Source of the DNA: Halicephalobus mephisto
Lineage: Eukaryota; Nematoda; Chromadorea; Rhabditida; Panagrolaimidae
Reading direction: 5' to 3'
DNA length: 64,000 bases
Assembly: GCA_009193035.1 (NCBI GenBank)
Contig: SWDT01000202.1
Coordinates: 1-64,000, forward strand
Of this stretch, positions 1 to 12,559 are shown piece after piece. Position 1 is the stretch's first letter. Each line of letters starts with the position of its first letter. The notes below the pieces were generated by a model. That model was not told the DNA's origin. It made no database searches and was given only the letters and a program-made list of their open reading frames with translations. Both the position numbers and the translations under genes were made by a program.

Positions 1-556
1 GTTGTTGTTGTTGAAGAGATATTCTTCAAATAGCCTAGAATATTTAAAATACTAAAATGTAATTTTTAAAAAATTCGAAACTAAAATAAGTTCAAAAAAG
101 GACTAGTGCCTCAGGGGATCTAATGGTTTCTGATTTATTTTTAAAAATCTTTTAAAAACAATACTTTTGATTTCTAAAATATCTAAAATACTAAAATGTT
201 AATTTTAAAAATTCAAAACTAAAATTAGCCTAAAAAAATAAATGCCTCAGGGGATGAAGCTTCTTCTAGTTATCTTTTACCTTTTTTAGACTAATATTTT
301 TTTGATTTTTAAAATACTTAAAAAAGTAACTAAAAGTTAATTTTAAAATTCGAAACTAAAATTAGCTAAAAAAATAATGCCTCAGGGGATGAAGCTTCTT
401 CTAGCTATTTTTTGATTTTTGAAATATTTAAAATACTTAAAAAAGTAACTAAATGTTAATTTTATAAAAATTCAAAACTGGTACTGGTCTAAAAAAAAAA
501 ATGCCTCAGGGATCAGCTGTCGTACAGCCGGGGAATTTGATGAAGAACGAACTTAC

Positions 557-2564
557 CCCCAACTTTGTCGTTCATCCTGACAGACACACAGAGATCAGTG
601 CAGTTTTTGGTCCTCATATATTTCCCGTCAAAACTGAAATTTAATTATTTAAAATAAAAAAATTAAAATTTAAAAAAAATTTAAAAATTTAAATTTAAAA
701 TTTTAAAATTAAATTTAAAAATTTAAAAACTTTGTTTTATTTAATTTAAAAAATTTAAAATACTTTTTTATTTAATTTAGAAAATTTTAAATATTTTAAA
801 AGTTATTTCTGAATTCTGGAATTTAGAAAATTTTTGGTTTTAGAAACTTATTGAATTTTGAAATTTTGTTTTAAAAGCTTATTGTAAATTTAGAAGATCT
901 TCATAAGCTTCTGGAGGAATTCAGAAGCTTGTATGATATTCCAGAAATTTCAGCAACTTCTATTAAATTCTAAAATTTTTATGAAACTTTTAAAAGTCCA
1001 GAATTCTAGATTTCAGATTTTAGAAAATTCTAAAAAATTTATAAAAAATTTCAACTGTTTCAGAATCTAAATTCTAGAAAATTTGAAAAATTCTGAAAGT
1101 TCCGGAAGCTTCTACTGGATTCTAAAATTTTTATGAAACTTTTTAAAAGTCCCGAATTCTTGAAAATTTGAAGCTTCTGCTGGATTCTAAGTCTTTAAGA
1201 AATTTAAATATCCAGAATCTTAGATTCTAAAAAATTCGAAGCTTTACTGGATTCTAAGTCTTCAAGAAATTTAAATATTCCAGAATCTTAGATTCTAGAA
1301 ATTCGAAGCTTCTGCTGGATTCTAAGTCTTCAAGAAATTTAAAATTCCAGAATCTTAGATTCTAGAAAATTCGAAGCTTTTACTGGATTCTAAGTCTTCA
1401 AGAAATTTAAATATTCCAGAATCTTAGATTCTAAAAATTCGAAGCTTTTACTGGATTCTAAGTCTTCAAGAAATTTAAATATCCAGAATTTTAGGAAAAT
1501 TCGAAGCTTCTGCTGGATTCTAAGTCTTCAAGAAATTTAAACATTCCAGAATCTTAGATTCTAAAAAATTCGAAGCTTTTACTGGATTCTAAGTCTTCAA
1601 GAAATTTAAATATTCCAGAATTTTAGATTCTAGAAAATTCGAAGCTTCTGCTGGATTCTAAGTCTTCAAGAAATTTAAACATTCCAGAATCTTAGATTCT
1701 AGAAAATTCGAAGCTTTTACTGGATTCTAAGTCTTCAAGAAATTTAAATATTCCAGAATCTTAGATTCTAAAAAATTCGAAGCTTCTGGAGATTTGGAGA
1801 AAACTGGACGAGATCCCGGTGTTTAAAAATGAAAACTGACTTGTTAAAGTCGCACTTTTCGGTAAATGCTAAAGGTCTTCTGTAGAGATGAGATATGTAC
1901 ATGAATTGGTCCTCGAGATAGGGACTCATGCAAGAGTGACATTGTAGTCGATAAGCTGGAAATTTTTATTAAATCCCATTGGAATTATTCAATTTGAAAA
2001 AAAATTGATTTTTTATAAATTTTTTATTTTTAAATAAAAATAACTTTTAAAAGTTCAAAAAATTTTTAAATAAAAATAATTTTTATATTTTTAAAAAAAA
2101 AAGTTTTTTATTTTTAAAATAAAAAATAATTATAAATTTTTTAATAAAAATAATTTTTTTCAAATTTTTTAAAATAAAAAATGATTTTTATATTTTTTAA
2201 ATTTTAATAAAAAATGATTTTTATATTTTTTAGAAAAAAGTTTTTTTTAAATAAAAAATGATTTTAAATTTTTTGAATTTTAATGAAAAGTAATTTTTAT
2301 ATTTTTTTTTAAATAAAAAATGATTTTTATATTTTTTAAATTTTAATAAACATGATTTTTTATATTTTTTAAATTTTAATAAATATGATTTTTATTTTTT
2401 TTTAAAATAAAAAGTGATTTTTATATTTTTTAAATTTTAATAAACATGATTTTTTATTTTTTTTTAATAAAAAATGATTTTTTAGCCTTCTTACCGTAGG
2501 GAGTGGCTAGATCAGAGACATTAGCGATAAGATAAGAAAAGACTTGAAGGACATCCGTGGCCAT
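557..2564 (-). CDS. ODR-2/HOT-like Ly6 (uPAR-type) protein, partial; isoform using first exon 2495-2564
   Basis: Minus-strand exons at 2495-2564, 1841-1955 and 557-633, joined by donors GTAAGA and GTCAGT; the gene continues past the left edge (last donor GTAAGT at 551-556). Phases agree at each join (1, then 2, then 1). After the first exon the protein reads AYRLQCHSCMSPYLEDQF, then a stretch ending FTEKCDF, then NCTDLCVSV and KVG. The CxxC start, the spacing of later cysteines and the FTEKC block resemble the Ly6 domain of the nematode ODR-2/HOT family. These are small GPI-anchored or secreted surface proteins; ODR-2 acts in olfactory circuits. The C-terminal part of the Ly6 fold and any GPI signal lie outside the window. 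The start at 2564 is tentative because the frame stays open about 120 nt further upstream. The family assignment comes from memory of the family, so it is moderately sure. Confidence 0.6.
1140..1795. repeat. 68-bp tandem repeat in the Ly6 intron
   Basis: About nine head-to-tail copies of a 66-69 bp unit, recognisable by GAAGCTTYTRCTGGATTCTA and AAGTCTTCAAGAAATTTAAA, lie inside the intron between the two Ly6 exons. Copies differ by a few substitutions and one- or two-base indels. Flanking intron from 634 to 1140 holds looser AT-rich copies of the same words. There is no coding potential. Confidence 0.85.
1956..2494. repeat. AT-rich degenerate repeat in intron
   Basis: This intron is over 85 percent A+T and made largely of degenerate copies of AAAAAATGATTTTTATATTT at roughly 35-45 bp spacing from about 2030 to 2480. 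I see no exon or RNA gene in it. Confidence 0.6.
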
Positions 2565-3085
2565 TTTAGGATTTCTACCGTGGCATGTCCTCAAATATGC
2601 AGAAAAACAGAATGGGTCAGGATTCACGCGTCGACGAACTCGAACAAGAGCTTGATTCGAATGTGGAGCGCGAGCCTGGGGCGAAATAAGAATATAAACT
2701 CTACAAGTCCGAAACTTGAGTGGCAGCTCATCCAGAAAACAGCTAAATTCAAGAGACTCGTCAAAACCAAACGTTCGCCGAGAGTGGAAAAACGGGTCTC
2801 AGGCGGCACGATGAAAAACCGAAAAATAGGCCTTCTGACGTAACTTCATCAAGATCGACCAATTTTGGAATTTTCTAAAATTGGATTTTCAAAGGTGCCG
2901 AAAACAAAAATGGACAGTTTTTCCATTTTCGGAAGTGGACTCCAACTTTCTTTTGTGCGCAGAAGAATCCTCGAGAGTCCCCGACTCCGCCATAATCCGA
3001 GAACCACTCTCCTCAATGTTTGACACTGATTCTCATCTTGAAGAGTAAAACATTAGTTCCGGACAAACTTGCCGCATTTTGAAAA
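2565..3085. other. Relatively GC-rich upstream region of first exon 2
   Basis: Sequence just upstream (minus sense) of the start codon at 2564 is clearly richer in G+C than the surrounding repeats and stays open in the Ly6 reading frame to about 2690. It may be 5' UTR, extra N-terminal coding sequence or promoter for that isoform. The block from 2870 to 3085 carries no ORF of note. Confidence 0.35.
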
Positions 3086-3089
3086 TTGA

Positions 3090-5230
3090 ATTTTTTTGAA
3101 TAAAAAATTTCCCGCATTTTTGGCGAATTGTTCTGATTGCAATTCACACTATCTTACTTTTTATACAATTTTAGGATAAATAAAAACTTGAAAAAAATTA
3201 AAATTTTCGAAAATTTTTAGATTTTTTTGAATAAAAAATTTCCCGCATTTTTGGCGAATTGTTCTGATTGCAATTCAGATTATTTTACTTTTTATACAAT
3301 TTTAGGATAAATAAAAACTTGAAAAAAATTGAAATTTCCGAAAATTTTTAGATTTTTTTGAATAAAAAATTTCCCGCTTTTTTGGCGAATTGTTCTGATT
3401 GCAATTCACACTATTTTACTTTTTATACAATTTTAGGATTAAAAAAAATAAATTTTTAATAAAATAAAAAAATAAAATCCGCAATATTCTGAATTTCGAC
3501 AATTTTTTGAATAAAAAATTTGCATTTTTCAAACATAATTTTTAAAATTTATAGTATTTCAAATTTTATAAATTTTTTTTGAATAAGAAAACATGGGAAT
3601 TTTAGGCAAAAGCATTCTAACAAGACTTTGGGGTATTCCAATGTTATATGATTATTGAGATTTTTAAAAATTGAATTTTTTAAAAAACTTTTTTTTGACG
3701 AACTTTCTTGATTGAAATTTAAAGTATTTTATTTTTTAAAATAAAATCATTCAAATTTTTAAATTAAAAAATGTTCGCTTTTTGGTTGAACATGTTAATT
3801 AAAATTACGGTAATTTTTGAAATAAAATTTTTATAAATTTTTAAATCTAAAAATTCCCGCTTTTTTTGGCAAAGTGTTCTAATTGAAGTTACAGTACTTA
3901 ATTTTTGAATAAGAAATTTCCCGCCTTTTTTGGCAAAATGTTCTAGTTAAAGTTACAGTATTTAATTTTTGAATAAGAAATTTCCCGCCTTCTCTGGCAA
4001 AGTGTTCTAGTTAAAGTTACAGTACTTAATTTTTATAAATTTTTGAATCTAAAAATTCCCGTTTTTTTGGCAAAGTGTTCCAAATAAAATCTACAGTACT
4101 TAATTTTTATAAATTTTTAAATCTAAAAATTTCCCGCCTTTTTTGGCAAAGTGTTCTAGTTAAAGTTACAGTATTTAATTTTTATAAATTTTTGAATCTA
4201 AAAATTCCCGCCTTTTTTGGCAAAGTGTTCCAAATAAAATCTACAGTACTTAATTTTTTAAATTTACAAAACTTTCAAAATTATTTAATATTTTTAAAAT
4301 TATTTTTTTTGAAGAAATTAAAATTTTTTTTTTATTTTTGAAAATTTTTAATTTGGAATTTTTTCGTTTTTATTTGAAATCCATAAATCCAAAAAAGTGG
4401 ATTTTTTGAGGAAACTTAAATTAGGATTTTTGAAAATGATAAATTTCCCTTCAAAAAATCCAAAAATTGATTTATTTTATTTTAAAATTGTTTTTTAACA
4501 AATTTTGAAAGATGTAATTATATCCAGAATCGGTCCCTGAAAAGCGCAATTTGCATTCGAAAGCAAGTCCCGGTAATCGCGTCCGAGTATTGTTGATGTC
4601 GCCGTTTAATTCAATTAAACTTTAGTTTCACTTTCTGTCAAACTAATGCCACTGTTGACAATTTTGGAAACTTTTTCTTTGACAAAATATCATTAAACAA
4701 AATCAAAAATCAACTTTGGCGAAGTGTTCTAAAGCATTTAAAAAAATTTTTCTTTGGCGAAGTGTTCTAAAACATTTAAAAAATTTTTCTTTGGCGAAGT
4801 GTTCTAAAACATTTTGAAACATTTTTCTTTGGCAAAGTGTCCTTAAACAAAATCAACTTTGGCGAAATGTTCTAAAATATTTTTAAAAATTCTTTTTGGC
4901 AAAGTGTTCTTAAACAAAATCAAAAAACAACTTTGGCGAAATGTTCTAAAGCATTTTAAAAAATTCTTTTTGATGAAATGTTCTATAATATTTTAAAACA
5001 TTTTTTCTTTGGCAAAATGTCCTTTAAAAAATCAACTTTGGCGAAATGTTCTAAAACATTTTAAAAAATTTTTTCTTTGGCGAAATGTTCTAAAACATTT
5101 TAAAAAATTTTCCTTTGGCAAAATGTCCCTAAAAATTTTCGACATTTTTCTTTAGCAAAATGTTTCATAACATTTTTAAAACTTTTTTTCTTGGCCAAAT
5201 GTCCCGTAATATTTTAAAATTTCGCTTCGT
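3090..5230. repeat. Three adjoining tandem-repeat arrays built on TTTCCCGC / TTTGGCRAAGTGTTCT
   Basis: Array one (about 3100-3460) has three copies of a 131-bp unit marked by TTTCCCGCATTTTTGGCGAA at 3108, 3239 and 3370. Array two (about 3850-4260) has six 65-80 bp units marked by TTTTTTGGCAAAGTGTTC. Array three (about 4700-5220) has a dozen 40-60 bp units marked by CTTTGGCGAAATGTTCTAAA. All three share the core TTGGCRAAnTGTTCT, so they appear to descend from one seed sequence. Short ORFs across them repeat with the units and are not genes. Between them, 4510-4660 is a non-repetitive island with no ORF. Confidence 0.75.
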
Positions 5231-5689
5231 AAGTGGTCGTTGAACATTTTTAGACATTATATCTTATAGGGTGAGGATTCCCTGAGGCTTAATTGCTGAA
5301 CTAGCTTTAATCTTTCAACGCATACTGGTCTCGAGGGATTTTTGCGAAATTTGCATTTTTCACCTGTAAAGTGAAAATTTTAAAATCGATTCCACAATGG
5401 ATAATTTTTTCCGGGATTTTGTTCGGATATTTTTCCAGATCCGTCCGACGGCTTCCGTCGCTGCGAAATTTGGAAAAAATTTTTTTTCTATTTTTGGAAA
5501 ATTTTAAAATTACAAAAAATGACCAAAAACGTGACAAGAATTAAAATTTATCAAAAAGTGCTTCTGAAACGACCAGATGAAGCCGATTAAAAAACAATTA
5601 GTTTTTGTTTCAAAAAAAATATTTTCGATCAATTTCAAAAACAATAATCCACCAAAGAAGTTAATTTCAAATTAAAATTCGGATTTTAG

Positions 5690-6270
5690 GACAGCAATTA
5701 AACAAGCCAATCTGGTGGAACATTGCGAGCAACCTGCGGATTTTCTTTGATTTCGAAATATTTGAAAATATAAATATAAAAATACCGAAAAGTCTGCAAA
5801 AATGCTGCGGGCAACCTGCGGATTTGATTTCGATTTTGAAGTTGAATGATTCGCCTAAATATGCAAGCAACATGCAAATTTTCTTTGATTTCGAAATATT
5901 CAAAAATATGAAAGTATCAAAAGTCTGTAAAAATGTTGCAGGCAACCTGCGGATTTGATTTAAATTTTGAAGTTGAATGATTTGCCTAAAGATTGCAAGC
6001 AACATGCAGGTTTTCTTTGATTTCGAAATATTCAAAAATACTGAAAAGTCTGTAAACATGTTGCAGGCAATCTGCGGATTTGATTTCGATTTTGAAATTA
6101 ACTTATTGGCCTAAACATTGCGAGCAACATGCAGAATTAACTATGATTTTGAGATCGACTGATCTGCCTAAAGATTGCGAGCAATATGCAAATTTTACTT
6201 TGGTTTTAAAATTTTTATAATAAAAATAAAAAATCCCGACCCATCTGCTCGAATATTGCTCGCAACCTGC
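5690..6270. repeat. Repeat array with the GCAAGCAACCTGCGGATT core
   Basis: Alternating copies of a unit of about 55-60 bp with cores TTGCGAGCAACCTGCGGATT or TTGCAAGCAACATGCAGGTT followed by TTTGATTTCGA. Related words recur at 48230-48400 and 51290-51540, so this is a dispersed family. The 130-aa minus-strand ORF over it is a repeat artefact. Confidence 0.75.
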
Positions 6271-6299
6271 GGATTTGATTTCAACATTGACTTCTATGG

Positions 6300-8420
6300 A
6301 CTTCGGTAAAGGTGAAAAGTAATTATTTTAATTTAATTTTTCCAAAAATAAACTTTAAATTTTTCGTGTCAAGACCAAAATTAAAGAATTTTTTTTAATT
6401 TAATAAAATTATAATTTTTTTTGGGAAGTATTTTTTAAAAATATTTTAATTTTTAAAATGTTAATAATTTCGTAATTTTAATTTTTTAAAATAGTTTGAA
6501 TATTAATTACTTTTAAAAAATAATTTTTTCTAATATTAATAATTTTTAAATATTTTTTTTAGAAAGTTAATAATTTTGTAGTTTTAATTTTTGGAAAATA
6601 ATTTTTTTAATATTAATTATTTTTAAAAACAATTTTTTAAATATAAAATTTTTAAAATCAATTTTTTAAATATAATTTTTTTAAAAAGTTAGTAATTTTG
6701 TAGTTTTAATTTTTGGAAAATAGTTTTTTTAATATTAATAATTTAAAAAATAGTTTTTTTGAATATTAATTACTTTTAAAAATAATTTTTTAAATATAAT
6801 TTTTTTAAAAAGTTAATAATTTTGTAATTTTAATTTTTGGAAAATAGTTTTTTTTTGAATATTATTGAAATTCTTCAATTTGATTCCGATTGACCCCACT
6901 TACCGGGTTCAAGTGGAGGAGCAGGATCATGGATATTGGCTAAGATGAAAGAAAAAAGCTTCGTGAATTGAGTAGTCATAATTCCCGCAAGAAAAAAACG
7001 GAAGACTCAACTTGTATTTTTCGCTTCCGTTCAATTTCCGCCGACCATCGAATCTTCATGTTGAAAATTGAGCGAAATCAAGTCATCTTTTCGTTAACAT
7101 GATTTTCAAATTTATTTCCTTAATAAAAAATATAAAATATTTTTAACAAAAAAGTACAAAAAAGACCGTCGATAAAAAATAAGAAAAAAATTTAGAAAAA
7201 AAAAATATAAAAATTCTTAAAAAATTAATTTTTTCCAACTTTTTATTTAAACAATTTCGATTTTTTAATTTTTTGATAAAAAAGTTAAATTTTAAAATTA
7301 AAAAATATAAAAAATCGGAATTTTTTAAAAAAAGTTGAAAAAAAATTAATTTTTTTAATAAAAATATTTAAAAAATCGAAATTTTTTAAAAAAGTTGAAA
7401 AAAAATTAATTTTTTTAATAAAGATATTTAAAAAATCGGAATTTTTTTAAAAAAGTTGAAAAAAAATTAATTTTTTTAATAAAAATATTTAAAAAATATA
7501 AAAACTCGTTTGTGGAAAAATAAATATTCCTTAATAAAAAACCACGGATATGTTTAAAGTTTTGTGAATTCAGGAAAGAACATTTTTTACGAGACAAGAA
7601 TGAAGAATCGAGCAACAAAGCTGGGACACGCCCGCAGGGCAAGTGTGAAAGAGTCAACTTGACAGGACATCTGCATGTTCCAAAGGTGAATTAACTATTC
7701 AGAGTCTACCAATCGTAAAATATTATTCAAAACTTCCAGGAATTCAAAAAAGGTAAAAAAAGTCAAAAATTTCTAAAAAAAAATCAAAAATATTTTTAAA
7801 AAAAGTCAAAAATTTCTAAAAAAAAATCAAAAATATTTTTAAAAAAAAGTCAAAAATTTCTAAAAAAGTCAAAAATTTCTAAAAAAAAATCAAAAATATT
7901 TTTAAAAAAAGTCAAAAATTTCTAAAAAAGTCAAAAATTTCTAAAAAAATCAAAAATGTTTTTAAAAAAATCGAGAATTTTCAAAAAGTAAAAAAATAAA
8001 AACAAATTTTTAAATGTTTTTAAAAAAAATTAAATTTTTTAGTGTTTTAGAAATACACTGTAAAAGTCAAAAAATGGTCTCGAAGTGAATTTTTGAGATT
8101 TTTTAGAAATTAAAAATTTTGGAAATTAAAAAGTTATTTTTTTTTATTTTTAAAAATTTCTAAATGATACTGTAAAAGTCAAAAAATAGTCTCGAAGTGA
8201 ATTTTTGGGACTTTTTAGAAATTAAAAACTTTAAAATTAAAAAGTTATTTTTTTTTATTTTTAAAAATTTCTAAATGATACTGTAAAAGTCGAAAAATGA
8301 TCCTAAAGCGAATTTTTGGGACTTTGTAAAAACAAAAAATTTCAAAGTTTTTAAAAATTTTTGAAAAGTTTTAAATTTAAAATTTTGAAAATTTCCATGA
8401 ATTCTGGAAAATTCCTGAAA
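6300..8420. repeat. AT-rich non-coding stretch with several tandem arrays
   Basis: 6400-6870 holds copies of TTTTGTAGTTTTAATTTTTGG. 7320-7490 has about three copies of a 60-bp unit with AAAAGTTGAAAAAAAATTAA. 7750-7980 has alternating AAAAGTCAAAAATTTCTAAA and AAAATCAAAAATATTTTT. 8050-8330 has three 105-110 bp units with TACTGTAAAAGTCAAAAAAT and TCGAAGTGAATTTTTG. Apart from the 6904-6979 exon and its upstream sequence to about 7090, I see no gene here. Confidence 0.6.
6904..6979 (-). CDS. Alternative first exon of the odr-2-like gene (isoform 2)
   Basis: ATG at 6979 and donor GTAAGT at 6898-6903 give a 25-codon exon that ends in phase 1, as the exon at 2495-2564 does. It starts MTTQFTKLFSFILANIHD. 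The block LFSFILANI lines up with VFSYLIANV of the 2495-2564 exon, so the two look like diverged duplicates. Spliced to 1955 it would give an in-frame Ly6 protein. The hydrophobic core is short and may be a weak signal sequence. No other downstream gene on this strand can use it before the Ly6 exons. Confidence 0.5.
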
Positions 8421-8870
8421 ACACGAAAATTACAATTCTGACAAAACTATTTACAAACGACACGTCTTTTTGCTTAATTCCATTAATTTTTACTTAATTA
8501 CTCAATCGGGAAACAAGAGGAAAATTGAAATTTAGTATCAATGGTATTAAATTTCGTCCATTGCCAGAGGCATTCGACGATTACGTTTTTTTTTTTAAAT
8601 TTAAAAATAAATTTCACAAAAACAATGAGGAAATTCGGTCAAAAGTTCATCGGCTATTTATTCGGGGAATGGCGAAGCAATAAAGCAGTGAAACAGAAGA
8701 CGCTAGACTCCTCTTTGTCGAGAGCCGCAGGGCCATCCCTATTCGGATTCAATTTCGCTTTCTAATTTCACAAAAGGGTAAAGAGAAAACCGCCTCCCAA
8801 TTTATTTCCACTAAAAACACGACTGTACAACAATTGCTTCCCCACGGAAAATCATTCCTGATGGAAATTA
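8420..8870. other. Non-repetitive GC-richer island, no supported gene
   Basis: Sequence around 8540-8860 is not repeated and is richer in G+C than its surroundings. It contains a 74-codon plus-strand ORF and a short minus-strand ORF (MALRLSTKRSLASSVSLLYC and onward), neither with splice signals or a recognisable domain. It could be promoter or 5' UTR sequence for one of the Ly6 isoforms. Confidence 0.25.
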
Positions 8871-9385
8871 ATTTTTAGTTGTAGGTGATATCTAGTGGCA
8901 ATAGCTTCCTTCGACAGTTGATCTTCAATAATAGTTGTTTCTAGCTCCAGATTACCCCTTGTGGCAATTAGTCCCCTTCGGCAGTTGATGTTTAATAATA
9001 ATTATTTCTAGCTCCAGATTACCCCTTGTGGCAATTAGTCCCCTTCGACAGTTGATCTTTAATAATAATTATTTCTGGCTCCAGATTATCCCTTGTGACA
9101 ATAGCTCCCCTTCAGCAGTTGATCCCTAGTGATAATTAGCTCCCCTATGGAAAATCATCCTTGGTGAAGATTGCCCCAGTTGCAGATGCTTCTTTCGGCA
9201 GTTGATCCCTAGTGATAATCAGTCCTTAATTTCAGGTGTTGCTTTTAGTAACAGTTTCTCTTCTTCAGCAGTTGATCCCTAGAGCCAAATCCCCTCAGGC
9301 AGTATTTCCTCCTTTTCAGCAGTTGATCCCTAGAGCTAAATCCCCTCAGGCGGTATTTCCTCCCTCCGAAAAATCTCTCCAGACG
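8870..9385. repeat. About 62-bp minisatellite (GCAGTTGATCYYTA core)
   Basis: Seven or eight diverging copies marked by GGCAGTTGATCTTTAATAAT and CCAGATTACCCCTTGTGGCA. The right end shifts to a shorter unit containing GATCCCTAGAGCYAAATCCC. The 71-aa ORF at 9236-9451 simply reads through the repeats. Confidence 0.75.
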
Positions 9386-9439
9386 ATATTTCCCCCTTCT
9401 CAATTCACACTTATTTTTGAATTTCTTTTTAAATCAGTT

Positions 9440-10470
9440 TTTTTTACTTAATTGACAAATTAAGCCAACTATCGAAAAAATGAATATAAAAATAAAAATG
9501 ACATAAATCTTACGAAATAAGAGGTAGATGTCACATAACTAAAAACATGGGATTATCCGATTGCCTTCTAAGCAAAATTATCATTTTAATCATGTTTCGG
9601 ATTTTTTTAAGAATTATTTTATTTCACAAGAAAGTGAAAAAAAATTCAAAAAATTTGGATTTTTTTAAACAAGTTGATTTTTAAAATTAAAAAAAAATAA
9701 TTTTCAGAAAATTTCGTGTTGATATTAGATTTTAATTTTTTAAAACTTTTTATTCGAAATTCCATTTACAAAAATAAACAAAAATAAAATAAATTTTCGC
9801 GACGGGAATTAATTTTGTTTTTTTTCTACTTTTTATTCAAAATTCTACTCACTAAAATTAAAAAAAAATAATTTTCAGAACTTTTCGTACTGAAATTAGA
9901 TTTTAATTTTTTAAAACTTTTTATTTGAAATTCCATTTACAAAAATAAACAAAAAATAAAGTAAATTTTCGTGGTGAAAGTCAATTTCGATTTTTTAAAA
10001 AGTATCTCTTCACGAAAATTTCTTTCACGGTGAGAAACAAATTAAGTTTTTCACGATTTTCAAAAACTTTCGCAATAAGAGTCAATTTCTATTTTTTAAA
10101 ATATATTTAGAAAAAATTTCTTTCGTTTTGAGAAATAAAATAAATTATTATAATCCAAAAATCTTTCGCGGTGAGAAACAAATTAACTTTTTCACGATCT
10201 TCAGAAACTTTCGCGATTAGAGTCAATTTCTATTTTTTCAAAAAGTATCTTTAGAAAAAATTTCTTTCGTTTTGAGAAATAACATAAATTATTATAATTC
10301 CAAAAATCTTTCGCGGTGAGAAATAAATTAACTTTTTCACGATCTTCAGAAACTTTCGCGATAAGAATCAATTTCTATTTTTTTAAATATATTTAGAAAA
10401 AATTTCTTTCGTTTTGAAAAACAAATTAAATCATTATAATTCCAAAAATTTTTCGCGACGAGAGTTTATT
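9440..10470. repeat. AT-rich repeats with the TTTCGCGGTGAGAAAYAAATT core
   Basis: 9600-9970 carries two or three units with AATTTTCAGAAAATTTCGTG and CATTTACAAAAATAAACAAA. 10020-10460 carries about four units of roughly 150 bp pairing TTTCGCGGTGAGAAA with AGAAACTTTCGCGATAAGAG. There are no genes. The next 250 bp (10470-10720) is unique sequence without an ORF. Confidence 0.6.
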
Positions 10471-10759
10471 CTTCATCCCACGGCATCCTTAGTCACTATA
10501 CCTAAATCCCTAAGTTTAAAGAAAGGAACTACTTCGGATTTTTAGATTAAACGACTACGCAAACAATCTTTTCGTTTATAAAGTAAAATCCGCACTTTAC
10601 GATTCTCCGGAAACGTCAAAAAAGATAATGACGAATTTTAGCCGGAAGAAGCCATCGGTCAAGGTGCCAGAAGGGGAATTAATGAGATAAATGCAGACAA
10701 ACTAGTCGTTTGACGTGTAAAAAATTCGAAAATCTTTGGTTTTTCAAAAATAGAAAATT

Positions 10760-11440
10760 GACGAAATTACATAAAAATAAAAAATATTTTAAACGAAAAT
10801 CATCATAATATTAAAAAATTGAAATTTTATAAAATAATCTCGAAGAGAAATTTCAAAACTTTCCAGTTGGGACAAAAAATAAAAAATTTATGAAGTTCTA
10901 AAAAGTTCAAAAATCATCATAATATTAAAAAATTGAAATTTTATAAAAAAATTTAAAAAATAATCTCGAAGAGAAATTTCAAAATTTTCCAGTTAAGAAA
11001 AAAATGTAAAATTTGATATTTATGAAGTTCTAAAAAGTTCAAAAATTATCATATCATAAGAAATTGAAATTTTATTATAAAATATAAAAAAGTATTTCAA
11101 CACGAATTTCCGAAATTTTCCAGTTAAGACCGAAAACGAAAAATTTAACATTTATAAAGTTCTAAAAATTTTTAAATCATCATAATATTAAAAAAATTGA
11201 AATTTTATTATAAAATGTAAAAAAATGTCTCAACACGAATTTCCAAAATTTTCCAGTTAAGACGAAAAATGTAAAATTTAATATTTATAAAGTTCTAAAA
11301 AGTTTAAAAATCATTATAATATAAAAAAAATTGAAATTTTATTATAAAATGTAAAAAAGTGTCTCAACACGAATTTTCGAAATTTTCCAGTTAAGACGAA
11401 AAATTTATAATTTAACATTTATAAAATTCTAAATCTTTTA
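10760..11440. repeat. Tandem copies of the CTCGAAGAGAAATTTC...TTTCCAGTTAAGAC unit
   Basis: About five copies of a 105-120 bp unit. Each contains GTCTCAACACGAATTTCC followed within about 12 bp by TTTTCCAGTTAAGACGAA, a short imperfect inverted repeat around the middle A/T run. It is a member of the dispersed 'GTCTCGACACGAA / TTCCAGTCGAGAC' family seen many times in this window. Confidence 0.75.
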
Positions 11441-11449
11441 AATTATCGT

Positions 11450-12540
11450 ATTGAAGTTATTAGAATGACAAGTTGTATTTTTTTTTGTATTTAAAATTGC
11501 TTTTACAAATACAATTGAAAAATTATATGAAATATCATCGTTGTTCTAATTTTGCTGATATATTACACATAATCTAACAGCCCATTTTTGACGGAAATTT
11601 ACTCATCATGTACAAAAAAAAAATAATTAAACAAAAACTGCATTAAATTAAAAAATACTTTAAGCCAAGGAATTTTGTAAAATAAGTTTTATATCGTTTT
11701 GAAGTTTTTAGAATTATAATTTTAAAAATATAATTTCATTTTTGTTTAAAGATCTTCTAGAACAAAAAAAATCGAAAAAATTGTTAAATTTAAAATTGGA
11801 TTTTTTCGTATTTTCGATTACTTTTTCGAAAAATTAATGAAATAGTTGTAATAAACGACAAAAATATTTTAATTACGAAAAATAACTGTTAAAATTAACT
11901 AACAAAAAAATTCATTCACTAACAGTGGTCTTGTAGAATGCGTTTTATATTATTTTGAAGTTTTTAGAATCATAATTTTAAATTTATAATTTCATTTTTG
12001 TTTAAAGATCTTCTAGAACAAAAAAATCAGAAAAATTGTTAAATTTAAAATTGGATTTTTTGGTATTTTTGATTAATTTTTATGCAAATTTTGACCCGAG
12101 GGATATATCCCACCGTCGTTTAGGTGTTAAACTAGATGTACAGTAATACAGTATTTAAATAATTTTCAATTTATCTAAAACAAAGTGATACAGTATTCAA
12201 GAGGTTTTTAAAAATCATCCTATAATAACACTTTGACGACAGTCTCTCTTGTTCGAAAAATCATTTTTTAAAAAAGTTGATGTTTTTATACCTTTTTAGG
12301 GACACTATTGTCATGTCATACTGTATTATGGACAAAAGTGATTTTTGGCATTAATTTATTAAATTATTTTTTAATTAATTTTTATGCAAATTTTGACCCG
12401 AAGGATGGAACCTGCAGGACATGAACGCTATGTCCCATCGTCGTTTAGGCGTTAACCGACACAAAACAGACAATTGTACTTTGTTAATTTTCGTATTTTT
12501 TCCTTATTTTTGTATTGAATTTTGTTTTAATAACTTCATT
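11450..12540. repeat. Duplicated AT-rich blocks
   Basis: The word TTTGTTTAAAGATCTTCTAGAACAAA occurs near 11738 and 11998, with similar flanks of about 150 bp. A second pair contains GCAAATTTTGACCCGA and CGTCGTTTAGGYGTTAA, near 12074 and 12387. No ORF or RNA gene seen. Confidence 0.55.
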
Positions 12541-12559
12541 AATCATACTATAAAAATAT

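Noticed and set aside
5667..6059. 130-aa minus-strand ORF
   Set aside because: Follows the GCAAGCAACCTGC repeat period; internal repeats are at DNA level in all frames.
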